A stretch of DNA of 64,000 nucleotides from JAMOAD01 sp023621955 (GCA_035403085.1 DAONEM010000004.1:1-64000); one strand, 5' to 3'. Positions 1-8,550 are shown, counted from the stretch's first letter. The notes: generated by a model not told the origin, from the sequence alone. Numbers and translations: made by a program.

Positions 1-30
1 CCCAGGGTTTGAGCTCAAAAACCAAACTGG

Positions 31-783
31 TTAGAAGTTGATGGTCAATCCGGCTTGAATCGAGAAAAGGTCTGTGTTGCTCTCGTCGTAGAGGTAAGTG
101 ATGTTGTTCCCATCGCGCAGAATCGATCCCTCTTGTAGGTATCTAGCGTTTCCCCCGATAAGGTACCTTGCCTTGACATCCAAGAGGAACTCGGCGCTCC
201 GTTTTCCACGATGGCTCTGCCTTCCGCCGCCCAAAAGAATTTGGGTGCCCGCACCGAAGCCGTAAACCAGGGAGGTGTCGCTGAAGTTGACATCCGAAGC
301 TATCTCGTCGTCCCAATCCCAAGAGTCCGCGTCTTGGATGGACGTTTCCGTGAAGAGGTAGTTGAATCCGAAGAGGAGATCCGCGTAAGGCCTGAAAGCA
401 GCATGTCTCTCGGGTTGTAGTCTCAGGAAGGCCAAACCTTGGACGATGTTGTTCGTGTTTTCAACATTTACGAGAACATCGGGGATGTTGTCAAAGTATT
501 CGTTTCTGCTTTCGGAGCCGTAGATAATGTAAGTGAAATCCGCCCCGATGATGACGGGTGAGTCGTTGAGCCTGTAGCCGAAGAGGAGAGAGAAGCCCAG
601 CCCGTCCTTATCGAGGTGATCCCGAAACTCACCCTTTGGAAAGGCGGAGGCGAAGGAAAACGTGGCTTGGAAGGGGAGATCCTGGGAACGAAGGGAAGGA
701 CGCTCCTCTTCCTCCCAGGCGAAGAGGGGGATGGCAAAGAGAAAGAGCAGAATGAGAGAGAGCCGAATCTGATTTTTCTTCAT
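31..783 (-). CDS. outer-membrane beta-barrel family protein
   Basis: Predicted 250-residue exported protein. The chosen ATG at 783 has AAGGAG five bases upstream and opens a clear signal peptide (MKKNQIRLSLILLFLFAIPLFA); an upstream in-frame start at 828 would put 15 hydrophilic residues before it and is rejected. After the signal the protein is rich in alternating hydrophobic/aromatic strands and Gly, and it ends in Ile-Asn-Phe, the terminal aromatic typical of barrels inserted by the BAM machinery. No enzymatic motif is seen. It resembles OmpA-type small barrels of unknown function. It is separated from the peptidase gene upstream (985-2904) by about 200 bases and may be transcribed alone. 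The barrel call is an inference from composition and ends, not from a named family. Confidence 0.7.
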   Translation of the reverse strand: MKKNQIRLSLILLFLFAIPLFAWEEEERPSLRSQDLPFQATFSFASAFPKGEFRDHLDKDGLGFSLLFGYRLNDSPVIIGADFTYIIYGSESRNEYFDNIPDVLVNVENTNNIVQGLAFLRLQPERHAAFRPYADLLFGFNYLFTETSIQDADSWDWDDEIASDVNFSDTSLVYGFGAGTQILLGGGRQSHRGKRSAEFLLDVKARYLIGGNARYLQEGSILRDGNNITYLYDESNTDLFSIQAGLTINF

Positions 784-984
784 GTTTTCTCCTTGATAAA
801 GAGTCTCTGTTTTATTGGTGCCGTCCATATCTTCCCCTTAAACGAGAGGCTTTGAAAAGAAGGATGTGGAGGGGGAGTCCTATCCTTCATGGATTCCTCT
901 GGCCCATGCCGGTCTCTTTCTCCAAGAGGCTTGGCGATCCCCTGGAGCCGGAGTCTTGTGATGTGAAGGGTTCGGTTCTTCCTT

Positions 985-2904
985 TCATGGGATAGGGGAG
1001 AGCTTTCCTGCAACCTTCAGCTTCTTGACAAGCCTCTCCATCTCGTCGAGAAGGGTGGCGTAACGTTTGAAGGCTCGAGTATAAGTCGCCGGGGAGGTGA
1101 TGTCCACACCGGCGATTTTCAGCGCCTCTAGGGGGTCGTTGACGGAGCCGCTCTTGAGAAAGTTCAGATAGATCTGTCGTTGCTTCTCTCCCCCGGTCAG
1201 AACACTCTCCGAAAGGGCCAAAGAGGAGATCAACCCCGTGCTGTACTGATAAACGTAGTAGTTCATGAAGAAGTGCGGTATGGAGCCCCACTCATTTTCG
1301 ATAAAGGGGTCGATGACCATCACTCCTTGATCTTCGCCGTAGAAGGTTTTGGTTAGTTCCAGATATTTCTGGTTCAACTCCTTGGCTGTCAGTGTTTCTC
1401 CCTTTTCCACCTGATCGTTCATGAAGAGCTCGAACTCAGCGAAGAGGGTTTGACGGTAGATCGTGGATCTCAGATTGTCGAGGTAACCATCCAGAATGTT
1501 CAGTTTAAAAAGGTCGTCCTGCTCTGTCTTGAGAAGGTGGTCCAGGAGCAGATTCTCGTTGAAGGTGCTGGCGACTTCAGCCAGGAAGGTCGGGTAGCGG
1601 GATGTCGGGTAGGGTTGGTTCGTGTTTGAAAGGTAAGAGTGAAGGGTATGCCCAAGCTCGTGGGCAAGGCCGTTCATTAACCCGTAAGTCCCGTTGAAGT
1701 TCATCAGAATATAGGGATGTACTTCGTAGGCTCCGCCGTTGCTGTAGAGACCGGTCTGTTTGCCTTTGTTGGGATAAACGTCGATCCACCGTTCGTCGAA
1801 GGCCTTACGTACCGTAGATGTATACTCCTTACCCAAAGGCACAAAGGCTTTGAGAAGGGTTGTCTTCGCTTGCTCATAGGTGTAGGTCTTGGAGGCCGAG
1901 GGAACCGAGGAGGCGTAAAGATCGTAATAGTGAAGCTGCGATAGGTTCAGCAGCTCTCTCTTGAGACGCAGGTACCTGTGAAGAGGTTGAAGGTTGTTGT
2001 GAACCTGTTCAATGAGATGGGTATAAACTTTGGTGTCAACGGTGTTTGGCTGGAGGGCCGCTTCCAGGTTGTTTTCATATCCATGGGTCTTGGCGAAGAA
2101 AGAACGGCGCTTCATCTCACCGTCCAAGAGAGCCGCAAAGGTGTTCTCGTAGCTCTTCTTGTTCTTCCAGTAGCTCTCTAAAACCAAGCGACGGTCTTCC
2201 CGAACCGGTGTCCCCCGGTAAAACTGGTAAGCGGCTCCTGTGAGAACAAGGTTCTTGCCGTCTTTGAGAGTCACCGTTGCCGGGGGAATCTCGAGATCGT
2301 TGAGCAGGGAAGAAACCCTCTCCGAAACATCGGAGAAGAGAGAGGCGAGTCGGGTGATCTCCTCCTGTTCCGTGGGAAGAATATGGGCTCTTGCCTTGAG
2401 GATTCTGTCCAACATCCGCCGGTATGGGAGAAGACGGGGTTCCGCGCGGAGATACTCCTGAACCTTTTCCGACGAAAGCCTCAAAACATCGGGCTCCATA
2501 AAGCTCAACCGACGTTCCTGTTCGATCGTTTCGCTCTGGAGTCGACCGATCATCCGCTGGGCTTGGGTATCCCCCAGATCCGTATCTTTCAGAAAGCTGG
2601 CGTAGCAGTAGAGACGGGAGACGACGATGTCCAGACGGCTCCTCTTCTCGAGAAAGTCGGCCATCCGGGAGGGCGAGGATGTCCATTCCTTTGCCAGTTC
2701 AACGATCTGGGAGAACCTTTCCGGGAGAGTGTTAAACTCCTTTTCCCAGGCTTCCACAGAGGGGTAGAGATCTTCTACGCTCCACCGATACTCTTGGGAA
2801 ACTTCTCCTCTCGGGGTAAGAGAATTGGGAATCCCTTCCTCTTGCGGCAGGAGAGAGGGGGAGAGAAAGGTAAAGAAGAGCAGAGATAACAGAAGGGTCT
2901 TCAT
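985..2904 (-). CDS. exported M3B oligoendopeptidase F family protein
   Basis: Zinc metallopeptidase of the PepF/M3B family, 639 residues. The zinc-binding HELGH lies at about residues 415-419 in the context GLAHELGHTLHSYLS, and the third ligand Glu is about 24 residues later in FLAEVASTFNE, both standard for M3. An N-terminal PepF domain (about 30-200) precedes the catalytic half. The ATG at 2904 with AAAGGA upstream opens a hydrophobic signal peptide (MKTLLLSLLFFTFLSP); the open frame continues upstream to 3270 only because there is no stop, and that part overlaps the next gene out of frame. Most PepF enzymes are cytoplasmic, so this one probably acts on peptides in the periplasm or outside. 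It follows 2943-4070 by 38 bases and is likely co-transcribed. Confidence 0.92.
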   Translation of the reverse strand: MKTLLLSLLFFTFLSPSLLPQEEGIPNSLTPRGEVSQEYRWSVEDLYPSVEAWEKEFNTLPERFSQIVELAKEWTSSPSRMADFLEKRSRLDIVVSRLYCYASFLKDTDLGDTQAQRMIGRLQSETIEQERRLSFMEPDVLRLSSEKVQEYLRAEPRLLPYRRMLDRILKARAHILPTEQEEITRLASLFSDVSERVSSLLNDLEIPPATVTLKDGKNLVLTGAAYQFYRGTPVREDRRLVLESYWKNKKSYENTFAALLDGEMKRRSFFAKTHGYENNLEAALQPNTVDTKVYTHLIEQVHNNLQPLHRYLRLKRELLNLSQLHYYDLYASSVPSASKTYTYEQAKTTLLKAFVPLGKEYTSTVRKAFDERWIDVYPNKGKQTGLYSNGGAYEVHPYILMNFNGTYGLMNGLAHELGHTLHSYLSNTNQPYPTSRYPTFLAEVASTFNENLLLDHLLKTEQDDLFKLNILDGYLDNLRSTIYRQTLFAEFELFMNDQVEKGETLTAKELNQKYLELTKTFYGEDQGVMVIDPFIENEWGSIPHFFMNYYVYQYSTGLISSLALSESVLTGGEKQRQIYLNFLKSGSVNDPLEALKIAGVDITSPATYTRAFKRYATLLDEMERLVKKLKVAGKLSPIP

Positions 2905-2942
2905 CGTTGTATCCTTTCCATCATGAGATTCGTTGCGGGTTG

Positions 2943-4070
2943 TCAATTTTTTGAAGAGCAGAGGGCATCGGCTAATCCGTTGTCGAAGAGAAAGACGTTC
3001 TCCCCTCGCTTTTTCGCCTTTCGAGCCGCCTGGTTGTAGAGGCGTAGAAGAGGCCGGTAGTCGTTGGCCAGGGAAAGAACAGTTTCTCTTCCCAGTTCCC
3101 GGTCGATCAACTCGATCATGACGTATCCGAGGTAATAGAGAGGGCCTTTGGTCCCGTTTAACCAGCGGGAAGAGAAAAGAACGGGGGAAAGACCTCCGGC
3201 GAGGTTGAGGCGTATATCGGCTTCGGCCATCTTGAAGAGCTCCTGCGTCCGAGAGAGGTTCCTTTCCCATTCGGCCGCCGCCTCTCTCAGGGAGAGGAGA
3301 TTGCTCCCTCTGAGGGTTGCATAACGCCTATCCAACTGATCGATGAAGAAAGAGGTCATCCCTTCGGCGACCAGACCGTAGGGGAGGATCGTCTTCTGGG
3401 AGAAGGCGGAGTTTTTCATATACTTGGAGCAGAGGTAGTCCAAGCCGGTATGGTGAAGGGAGTGGGCGAAGGAGCGTAGAATGCCGGCCGCGTCGAGAGA
3501 ACCATCGCTCCTTCGGGGAAGTTGAAGAAGGTCGAAGCCGTTGTGACCGTTGACGGTAAAGCCTCGGAACAGCCCATAAGCGACTATGTGAAGCCGACTC
3601 TTCAGCCTGGCCCCAGGAGGTAGGTACTCCAAGGCCCAAATCATGGCTTTCCCTTTGAGGTTCAGGGTCTTCAGCTCGGCAAGGTCTTGCCTGAGCCGAG
3701 GGAGGTTACGGAGGGCATCCTGCCAGGCGATCCTGGCGTTTTCAGGGACGACCCTGTTGGGATCGGCCTCTTTTCCTAAGGCTTTCAGAACGAAGTGAAA
3801 GAACTCTTCTCTCTTATAGGGATCGATTTGTGAGTAGTGGAGGGAGATGGCGCGGTACCCTTCCGTGGGAAGGACATCTCGACGAAACTTCTCCTTGAGC
3901 AAAGGGATAGGCTGATTCTGGGCGACTTCCTCCAACCATTCGATACTCCTTTCAGCCATTGAGAAGTCCAGAGTCACCTGGGAGTAGGGGAGGCTTCTCC
4001 TCTCGGTACCGGTGAGAAAGGAAAGAGGAAAGAGAACGAACAAGATTAAAAAAAGGGGGATTTTCTTCAT
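2943..4070 (-). CDS. DUF5700-like putative zinc-peptidase homologue, degenerate motif
   Basis: 375-residue secreted protein with a signal peptide (MKKIPLFLILFVLFPLSFLTG). The overall pattern, a helix with FAHSLHHTGLDYL at about 201-213 followed about 25 residues later by GLVAEGMTSFF, resembles the DUF5700 putative zinc-peptidase group. The catalytic HEXXH is replaced by HSLHH (203-207), so the general-base Glu is missing and hydrolytic activity is doubtful. Glu236 could still be a third metal ligand. The gene sits directly upstream of the exported PepF gene, suggesting a role in external protein or peptide handling, perhaps binding rather than cleavage. Upstream there is an extended -10 (TGCTAGAAT) about 15 bases before the ATG but no clear Shine-Dalgarno. 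The family assignment is from memory of motif spacing and is moderate. Confidence 0.55.
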   Translation of the reverse strand: MKKIPLFLILFVLFPLSFLTGTERRSLPYSQVTLDFSMAERSIEWLEEVAQNQPIPLLKEKFRRDVLPTEGYRAISLHYSQIDPYKREEFFHFVLKALGKEADPNRVVPENARIAWQDALRNLPRLRQDLAELKTLNLKGKAMIWALEYLPPGARLKSRLHIVAYGLFRGFTVNGHNGFDLLQLPRRSDGSLDAAGILRSFAHSLHHTGLDYLCSKYMKNSAFSQKTILPYGLVAEGMTSFFIDQLDRRYATLRGSNLLSLREAAAEWERNLSRTQELFKMAEADIRLNLAGGLSPVLFSSRWLNGTKGPLYYLGYVMIELIDRELGRETVLSLANDYRPLLRLYNQAARKAKKRGENVFLFDNGLADALCSSKN

Positions 4071-4142
4071 TGTCTACAGGACAAATTCTAGCATAGGTGG
4101 AGAGATATGAAAAGTTTATCGCCCTCAACGCTCTTCTTTTTG

Positions 4143-4171
4143 TTGACTCTCCCTTGGAGAGAACGTTAAGA
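4143..4171 (+). promoter_or_regulatory. candidate sigma-70 promoter upstream of buk
   Basis: TTGACT (4143-4148), 17-base spacer, TTAAGA (4166-4171). Good -35, moderate -10. It would give buk a leader of about 280 bases containing the hairpins at 4183 and 4243. Confidence 0.4.
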
Positions 4172-4242
4172 AGTGAGCAGAACCGTTCTCAACGGATTTT
4201 CCCCTTTGACTTCGGCTCTTTCGCTTATTCTCTTTGTATGCT

Positions 4243-4262
4243 GAGAACTTCAAAGAGTTCTC
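4243..4262 (+). other. 7-bp hairpin in the buk leader region
   Basis: GAGAACT and AGTTCTC pair around a six-base loop. It could belong to a structured leader; no T-tract follows, so it is not an obvious terminator. Confidence 0.35.
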
Positions 4263-4458
4263 CTCCCCAGGGCCGACTGTAATACCTGGGAGCCTCCTCC
4301 GGCCTCCTGAGAGTGAGAGCCTGAAAGGGAATATCACTTTGGAAAACTCTTCTGAGACCCCTAGGCTCCCGTTGACCCTGAGGGCCCTTTCTGGTAGAGT
4401 AGGGGCCTGACCAGCCTATCTGACGAAGCGAGAGAATCCACTTCAAAAAGGAGTATCC

Positions 4459-5529
4459 ATGGCTTACAAGATTTTGACAATCAACCCAGGTTCCACCTCC
4501 ACCAAGGTGGGGGTCTTCGATGATGACAACTTAACGATGAAGTTTTCCCTCTCTCACCCCGTAGAGGAGCTCTCCCGCTATGCCCATGTCAACGAACAGA
4601 AGGATTTCCGCAAGGAGATCATCCTTTCGGTCCTCCGCGAGAAGGGGATCAAGCTTGAAGAGCTCTCCGCCGTCGTTGGGCGTGGGGGAGTCATTAAACC
4701 CATCCCCGGCGGCACTTACAGAATCAACGAGGCCATGCTTGCCGATCTTCAGAGCATGAAGTATGGAGAGCATGCCTCCAACCTCGGTGCCCTTATAGCC
4801 CAGGACATCGCAACGACTCTGAACATACCGGCTTTCATCGTCGATCCCGTCGTCGTGGACGAACTCGAAGAGCTTGCCCGTTACAGCGGCCTTCCGGAGA
4901 TTTCCCGTAAGAGCATCTTCCATGCCTTGAACCAGAAGGCCGTTGCACGTCAGGCCGCCGAGAAGATGGGGAAAAAGTATGAGGAGTGCAACTTCTTGGT
5001 GATCCACCTGGGAGGGGGCATCTCCATAGGCGCTCACCAGAAAGGCCGCGTCATTGATGTGAACAACGCCCTTAACGGCGAGGGTCCATTCTCTCCAGAG
5101 CGGAGCGGCGGGCTTCCCGTATGGGATCTCGTTCAATTGGCACTCTCCGGGAAATATTCCCTCATGGAGATGAAAAAGCGAATCACCGGCCAGGGTGGCG
5201 TCGTCGCCTATCTGGGAACCCAAGATATGCTTGATGTGGAGAAACGTGCTGAGAAAGGGGATAAAGAGGCACTGATGGTCTTCCAGGCCATGGCTTACCA
5301 GGTGGCAAAAGAGGCGGGGGCCATGGCTACCGTTCTGAAGGGGAAAGTGGACTCCGTCGTGATCACCGGTGGCCTGGCCAGAAGCGAACTCTTCGTGAAG
5401 TGGATTGAAGAGAGAGTCTCTTTCATCGCCCCGGTCTTTGTTTTTCCCGGCGAGGATGAGCTGAGGGCTTTGGCCCAAGGCGCTTTCAGGGTCCTAAAGG
5501 GAGAAGAAGAGGCCCGTAAGTACAGCTGA
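4459..5529 (+). CDS. buk: butyrate kinase
   Basis: Acetokinase-family enzyme of 356 residues, the usual length for Buk, interconverting butyryl phosphate plus ADP with butyrate plus ATP; some relatives prefer branched-chain acids. The N-terminal phosphate loop reads ILTINPGSTSTKVGVF and is followed by VVGRGGVIKPIPGGTYRIN, LVIHLGGGISIGAHQKGRVIDVNNALNGEGPFSPERSG and VVITGGLARSE, all diagnostic for butyrate kinases rather than acetate kinase. AAGGAG sits 8 bases before the ATG. No phosphotransbutyrylase gene is adjacent, so the partner must lie elsewhere. Together with the many exported peptidases it suggests substrate-level ATP formation from amino-acid fermentation. Confidence 0.95.
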   Translation: MAYKILTINPGSTSTKVGVFDDDNLTMKFSLSHPVEELSRYAHVNEQKDFRKEIILSVLREKGIKLEELSAVVGRGGVIKPIPGGTYRINEAMLADLQSMKYGEHASNLGALIAQDIATTLNIPAFIVDPVVVDELEELARYSGLPEISRKSIFHALNQKAVARQAAEKMGKKYEECNFLVIHLGGGISIGAHQKGRVIDVNNALNGEGPFSPERSGGLPVWDLVQLALSGKYSLMEMKKRITGQGGVVAYLGTQDMLDVEKRAEKGDKEALMVFQAMAYQVAKEAGAMATVLKGKVDSVVITGGLARSELFVKWIEERVSFIAPVFVFPGEDELRALAQGAFRVLKGEEEARKYS

Positions 5530-5548
5530 TTTTCTTTTCGAGGGTGCA

Positions 5549-5579
5549 AGAGGGAGGGTTTCATTGAAGCTCTCCCTCT
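5549..5579 (+). terminator. hairpin after buk, no T-tract
   Basis: AGAGGGAG (5549-5556) pairs with CTCCCTCT (5572-5579) around a 15-base loop, 20 bases after the buk stop. It overlaps the -35 of the next gene's promoter. Without a U-run it is at best a weak terminator. Confidence 0.35.
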
Positions 5580-5593
5580 CTTCCTGTTAGAAT
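5564..5593 (+). promoter_or_regulatory. promoter of the pgi fusion gene, extended -10
   Basis: TTGAAG (5564-5569), 18-base spacer, TAGAAT (5588-5593) preceded by TGT, an extended -10. Only six bases separate it from the GTG at 5600, so transcription should begin at or next to the start codon (leaderless mRNA). Confidence 0.6.
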
Positions 5594-5599
5594 AGAACC

Positions 5600-8269
5600 G
5601 TGAAAATAAAAAACCTATCTCTGGACGACCGTTTCGTTTATCTTCCCGACCCTACGCCCCCCCGCGGGCTCTCCCCTCAAGAGGTCCTCTCTTCCTCAAC
5701 CCTACTCCAGGAGTCTCTTGCGACTCTCATCCAAAGCCATCGTTCAGGGAAACTCGGTTTCATGGACCTTCCCTTCGATGAGGCGCTGTGCGGGGAGGTC
5801 GAAGAGTATGCCCTCCACAGGGCTCCTCCCTATGACACCCTCTTGGTCTTGGGAATCGGGGGGTCAACCTTGGGCATTCAGGCCCTCCACCAGGCGTTAA
5901 AACCATGGAGCAAGGGGGATGTTCGCCCCTTCTTCCTGGACAACGTCGATCCCGAGATGACCGCCGAGGTTTACCGGCAAGTCGATCTGAAGAGTGCCCT
6001 GGCCCTGGTGATTACGAAATCCGGTTCGACGGCGGAAACCATGGCCCATTTCCTCATTTTGAAGGAGAAAATGGAGTCGGCCCTAGGGAAAGAGGAGGCG
6101 AAGAGGCGGATCGTCGTTGTTACCGATCCGGAGAAGGGTGATCTCTTGGCCATAGCCAAGAGGGAAGGGTATGTGCTCTTCAAGGTCCCTTCAAACGTAG
6201 GGGGACGATTCTCGGTCCTGAGCGCCGTGGGTCTCCTCCCGGCGGCACTTCTTGGAATTTCCGTGAAACAGTTGCTCCAAGGGGCTAGAGAAGCTTACCC
6301 GATTCTCACTTCCCCCCGCCTGGACAAGAATCCGGCGGCGAAAAGCGCGGCGGTTCTTACTCAAGCCTATAGAAAAGGGGCTTCCACTCTCGTCGTGCTC
6401 CCCTATTCGTCCAAACTCTCCCTCATGGCGGATTGGTTCCGTCAACTCTGGGGGGAGAGCTTGGGAAAGAGCTGGAATCAAGAGGGTAAGAAGATGGTTT
6501 GGGGACAAACCCCGGTGGTATCGGTCGGTGCGGTGGATCAGCACTCCCAGGTTCAGCTCTATATGGAAGGGCCGGAGGATAAGTTCTACGTTTTCTGGCG
6601 GGTCCGGAGTTTCCGAACCGATATGACCGTTCCCGAAGCCTTGGGGATGGAACCGGCGGAAAAGCTTCTTGAGGGTGTTCCCCTGTCGAAGCTTCTCGAC
6701 TCAGAGCTTGCGGGGACACGGCTTGCACTGGCTTCCCGAGGGAGGCCCTCGCTGACTCTCGATATTGACTCCCTGACCCCCGAGAGTCTGGGGGAGCTCA
6801 TTCTCCTCTTAGAGGTGCAGACGGCTCTGGCTGGGATCTCTCTCGGGCTGAACCCCTTCGACCAACCCGGTGTGGAACTCGGCAAAAGGCTCTCTTACGC
6901 CCTTCTCAGGGGCGAAGACCCCTCCACTCTCCTCAAGGGGGAGGAGTCAAAAGGGAAGGGAACAGTTGTTGAAACTGTAGCCAAGAGGGACACTCAAGCG
7001 GTGGTGAAGAGGGAGCCGGAATCCCCGAAGGAGACCCCTTCGAAACAGAGGGGAGAGGCCGAGAGTAAGGCTGAGACCAAAGCTCTCAAGAGGGAGGACA
7101 AGCCCCTCGTAAAAGAGACAAGGGTCTCTCCCAAGGAGGAGGCCCCTGTACCCAGAGAGACGAGGGCCGTTGAGCCTGAAAAGCCCTATCCTCTTCCCTA
7201 CCAGATGTGGCATGAGCCTCTGAACTTCTTGATCCTCACCGAGACCTCCGGTAAGCCTCCCGCTTTCGTCCGGCTTCAGCAAGGGGAGAGCCGCATGGAG
7301 GGGAAGGTGGAAGAGAGCCATGAGAGAAGTCTTTGGGTGCATGCCAGGAGCGCTCAAGGACTCTTCCGTTTCTCTGAACCCCTCGACTGGGTGGACGACA
7401 AGGGAAACCCTCTCGGGAAAGTTCGTCTCCTTTTGATTCTCAAAGAGAGCTTCCTCCCCTTGGACGCCAGAAGAGGCTTGCTCGAAGAGATGACAGCCGA
7501 CCCAATCAAGAGGCTTGAAAGGCTTCTACGCCTTCGCGGCAGGGTGGGGGTGGGAAACGAAGAGATGGGATGGAACTTCCCTGAGGGCCAGAACAGGGAA
7601 GAGCTGATGAAGAAGGAGAGAGAGGGGGAGTTTCTGGTCGTCTCCTTCAACCCGCCCTTCCTTATCGGCCGCAAAGGTCTTGACAGTCTCAGACAGACCA
7701 TCCTGCAGGGAGTCGCCAAGAACGAGATCCATAAAGGGGTTCGCTACGGCGTAAAAGAGGACCTGCTGAGGGACAAGATTCCCGGGGTCTCGACACGCCT
7801 CTTCCGGATGGTTGTGGAGATGTTGATTTCCCAAGGGAAGGTTCAATGCTTTTCCGGTCGGTACTTCACGACTCGGGGTGACGTGGTAAGTGAAGAGGAG
7901 GAGCTCCTTCTCGAGAAGATGGAGAAGATTCTCGGCCGCGGTGGTGAAAAGAACTTCGACATCAACTCCATAAGCCGGGAGTTGGGAATCGAAGCGAGGC
8001 TTGTGGAGAAGTATATAGACCTCCTGATGGACAAGAGGAAGATCGTCAGCAGCAAAGGAAAAGAGGGGGGTGTCTTCATACACGAAAGCCTTGTGGAGAA
8101 CGCCAAAGCCGCCTTGCTGAAGCTGAAGAAGCGGGGAAAACGCTTTACGGTGAAGGATTTCCGAGAAATTACTGGGTACACCCACCAATCGGCAATCCCC
8201 ATACTGGAGCTTCTCGATTACATGGGTCTTACCAGAAGGGTAGGAGACGAACGGGAGGTTCTTCTCTAA
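5600..8269 (+). CDS. pgi: glucose-6-phosphate isomerase fused to SelB-type winged-helix domains
   Basis: 889-residue fusion. Residues 1 to about 440 are a full phosphoglucose isomerase: GIGGSTLGIQAL (85-96), TKSGSTAETM (139-148), VPSNVGGRFSVLSAVG (196-211), WGESLGK (284-290) and GLNPFDQPGVELGK (416-429). A Lys/Glu/Pro linker (about 446-530) follows, then an unassigned beta-rich stretch (about 535-625). Residues about 634-889 read as the C-terminal winged-helix array of SelB, closing with RFTVKDFREITGYTHQSAIPILELLDYMGLTRRVGDEREVL, close to the last SelB winged helix that binds the SECIS hairpin. In SelB the segment is typically SRKYAIPLLEYLD; here HQS replaces the basic pair. No GTPase domain is present. 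Start is GTG; no Shine-Dalgarno. The frame is open and codon use uniform through all junctions, so a real fusion is likely. Confidence 0.85.
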   Translation: MKIKNLSLDDRFVYLPDPTPPRGLSPQEVLSSSTLLQESLATLIQSHRSGKLGFMDLPFDEALCGEVEEYALHRAPPYDTLLVLGIGGSTLGIQALHQALKPWSKGDVRPFFLDNVDPEMTAEVYRQVDLKSALALVITKSGSTAETMAHFLILKEKMESALGKEEAKRRIVVVTDPEKGDLLAIAKREGYVLFKVPSNVGGRFSVLSAVGLLPAALLGISVKQLLQGAREAYPILTSPRLDKNPAAKSAAVLTQAYRKGASTLVVLPYSSKLSLMADWFRQLWGESLGKSWNQEGKKMVWGQTPVVSVGAVDQHSQVQLYMEGPEDKFYVFWRVRSFRTDMTVPEALGMEPAEKLLEGVPLSKLLDSELAGTRLALASRGRPSLTLDIDSLTPESLGELILLLEVQTALAGISLGLNPFDQPGVELGKRLSYALLRGEDPSTLLKGEESKGKGTVVETVAKRDTQAVVKREPESPKETPSKQRGEAESKAETKALKREDKPLVKETRVSPKEEAPVPRETRAVEPEKPYPLPYQMWHEPLNFLILTETSGKPPAFVRLQQGESRMEGKVEESHERSLWVHARSAQGLFRFSEPLDWVDDKGNPLGKVRLLLILKESFLPLDARRGLLEEMTADPIKRLERLLRLRGRVGVGNEEMGWNFPEGQNREELMKKEREGEFLVVSFNPPFLIGRKGLDSLRQTILQGVAKNEIHKGVRYGVKEDLLRDKIPGVSTRLFRMVVEMLISQGKVQCFSGRYFTTRGDVVSEEEELLLEKMEKILGRGGEKNFDINSISRELGIEARLVEKYIDLLMDKRKIVSSKGKEGGVFIHESLVENAKAALLKLKKRGKRFTVKDFREITGYTHQSAIPILELLDYMGLTRRVGDEREVLL

Positions 8270-8395
8270 TCCCTCTTCGGTTCCTCTCCTTGGCTTTTCC
8301 GTGGCAACTCTTGAGATTCGAGAGGGGAGTCGTCTCTTCTCCCGTCCCTTTGCACCTCTCTCACCCAGAGGAGAGTAGGGCGAAGACCTCTCCCT

Positions 8396-8450
8396 TTGAA
8401 TCTCCTCTCTGCCCGGCTTAACCTTTCAAATGAAAGAGGCCTTTCTCTTT
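8396..8450. repeat. 55-bp contig-end duplicate, left copy
   Basis: Identical to 8551-8605 and abuts the N run. The segment contains a CTTTCA/TGAAAG hairpin and GAAAGAG/CTCTTTC arms. Exactly 55 bases at both gaps in this window points to a de Bruijn k-mer overlap rather than biology. Confidence 0.9.
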
Positions 8451-8550
8451 NNNNNNNNNNNNNNNNNNNNNNNNNNNNNNNNNNNNNNNNNNNNNNNNNN
8501 NNNNNNNNNNNNNNNNNNNNNNNNNNNNNNNNNNNNNNNNNNNNNNNNNN
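8451..8550. other. assembly gap, 100 N
   Basis: Fixed-size run of N joining two contigs whose ends share 55 identical bases. The true sequence is probably continuous once one 55-base copy and the Ns are removed. Confidence 0.95.

Larger units (their letters stand above)
4071..4458. other. intergenic region between divergent genes, several hairpins
   Basis: 388 bases without a credible ORF, dividing the minus-strand peptidase genes from plus-strand buk. It holds one plausible plus-strand promoter (4143-4171), a small CCGTT/AACGG hairpin at 4183-4195 followed by ATTTTCC, and a 7-bp hairpin GAGAACT/AGTTCTC at 4243-4262. The buk Shine-Dalgarno AAAAAGGAG lies just before 4459. The rest could be a long buk leader or a small RNA; nothing matches a riboswitch I recognise. 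Confidence 0.5.

Noticed and set aside
3105..3270. N-terminal extension of the PepF gene to 3270
   Set aside because: It overlaps the preceding gene in another frame, is Arg/Pro-rich and lies upstream of a clear signal peptide and ribosome site at 2904.
4071..4458. tRNA or known riboswitch upstream of buk
   Set aside because: Hairpins are present but no cloverleaf, T-loop sequence or riboswitch consensus could be found.
5600..8269. Assembly chimera explaining the PGI-SelB fusion
   Set aside because: No N run, no frame break and uniform codon use across the junctions; the nearest gap is 180 bases beyond the stop. Kept as a natural fusion, though read coverage should be checked.
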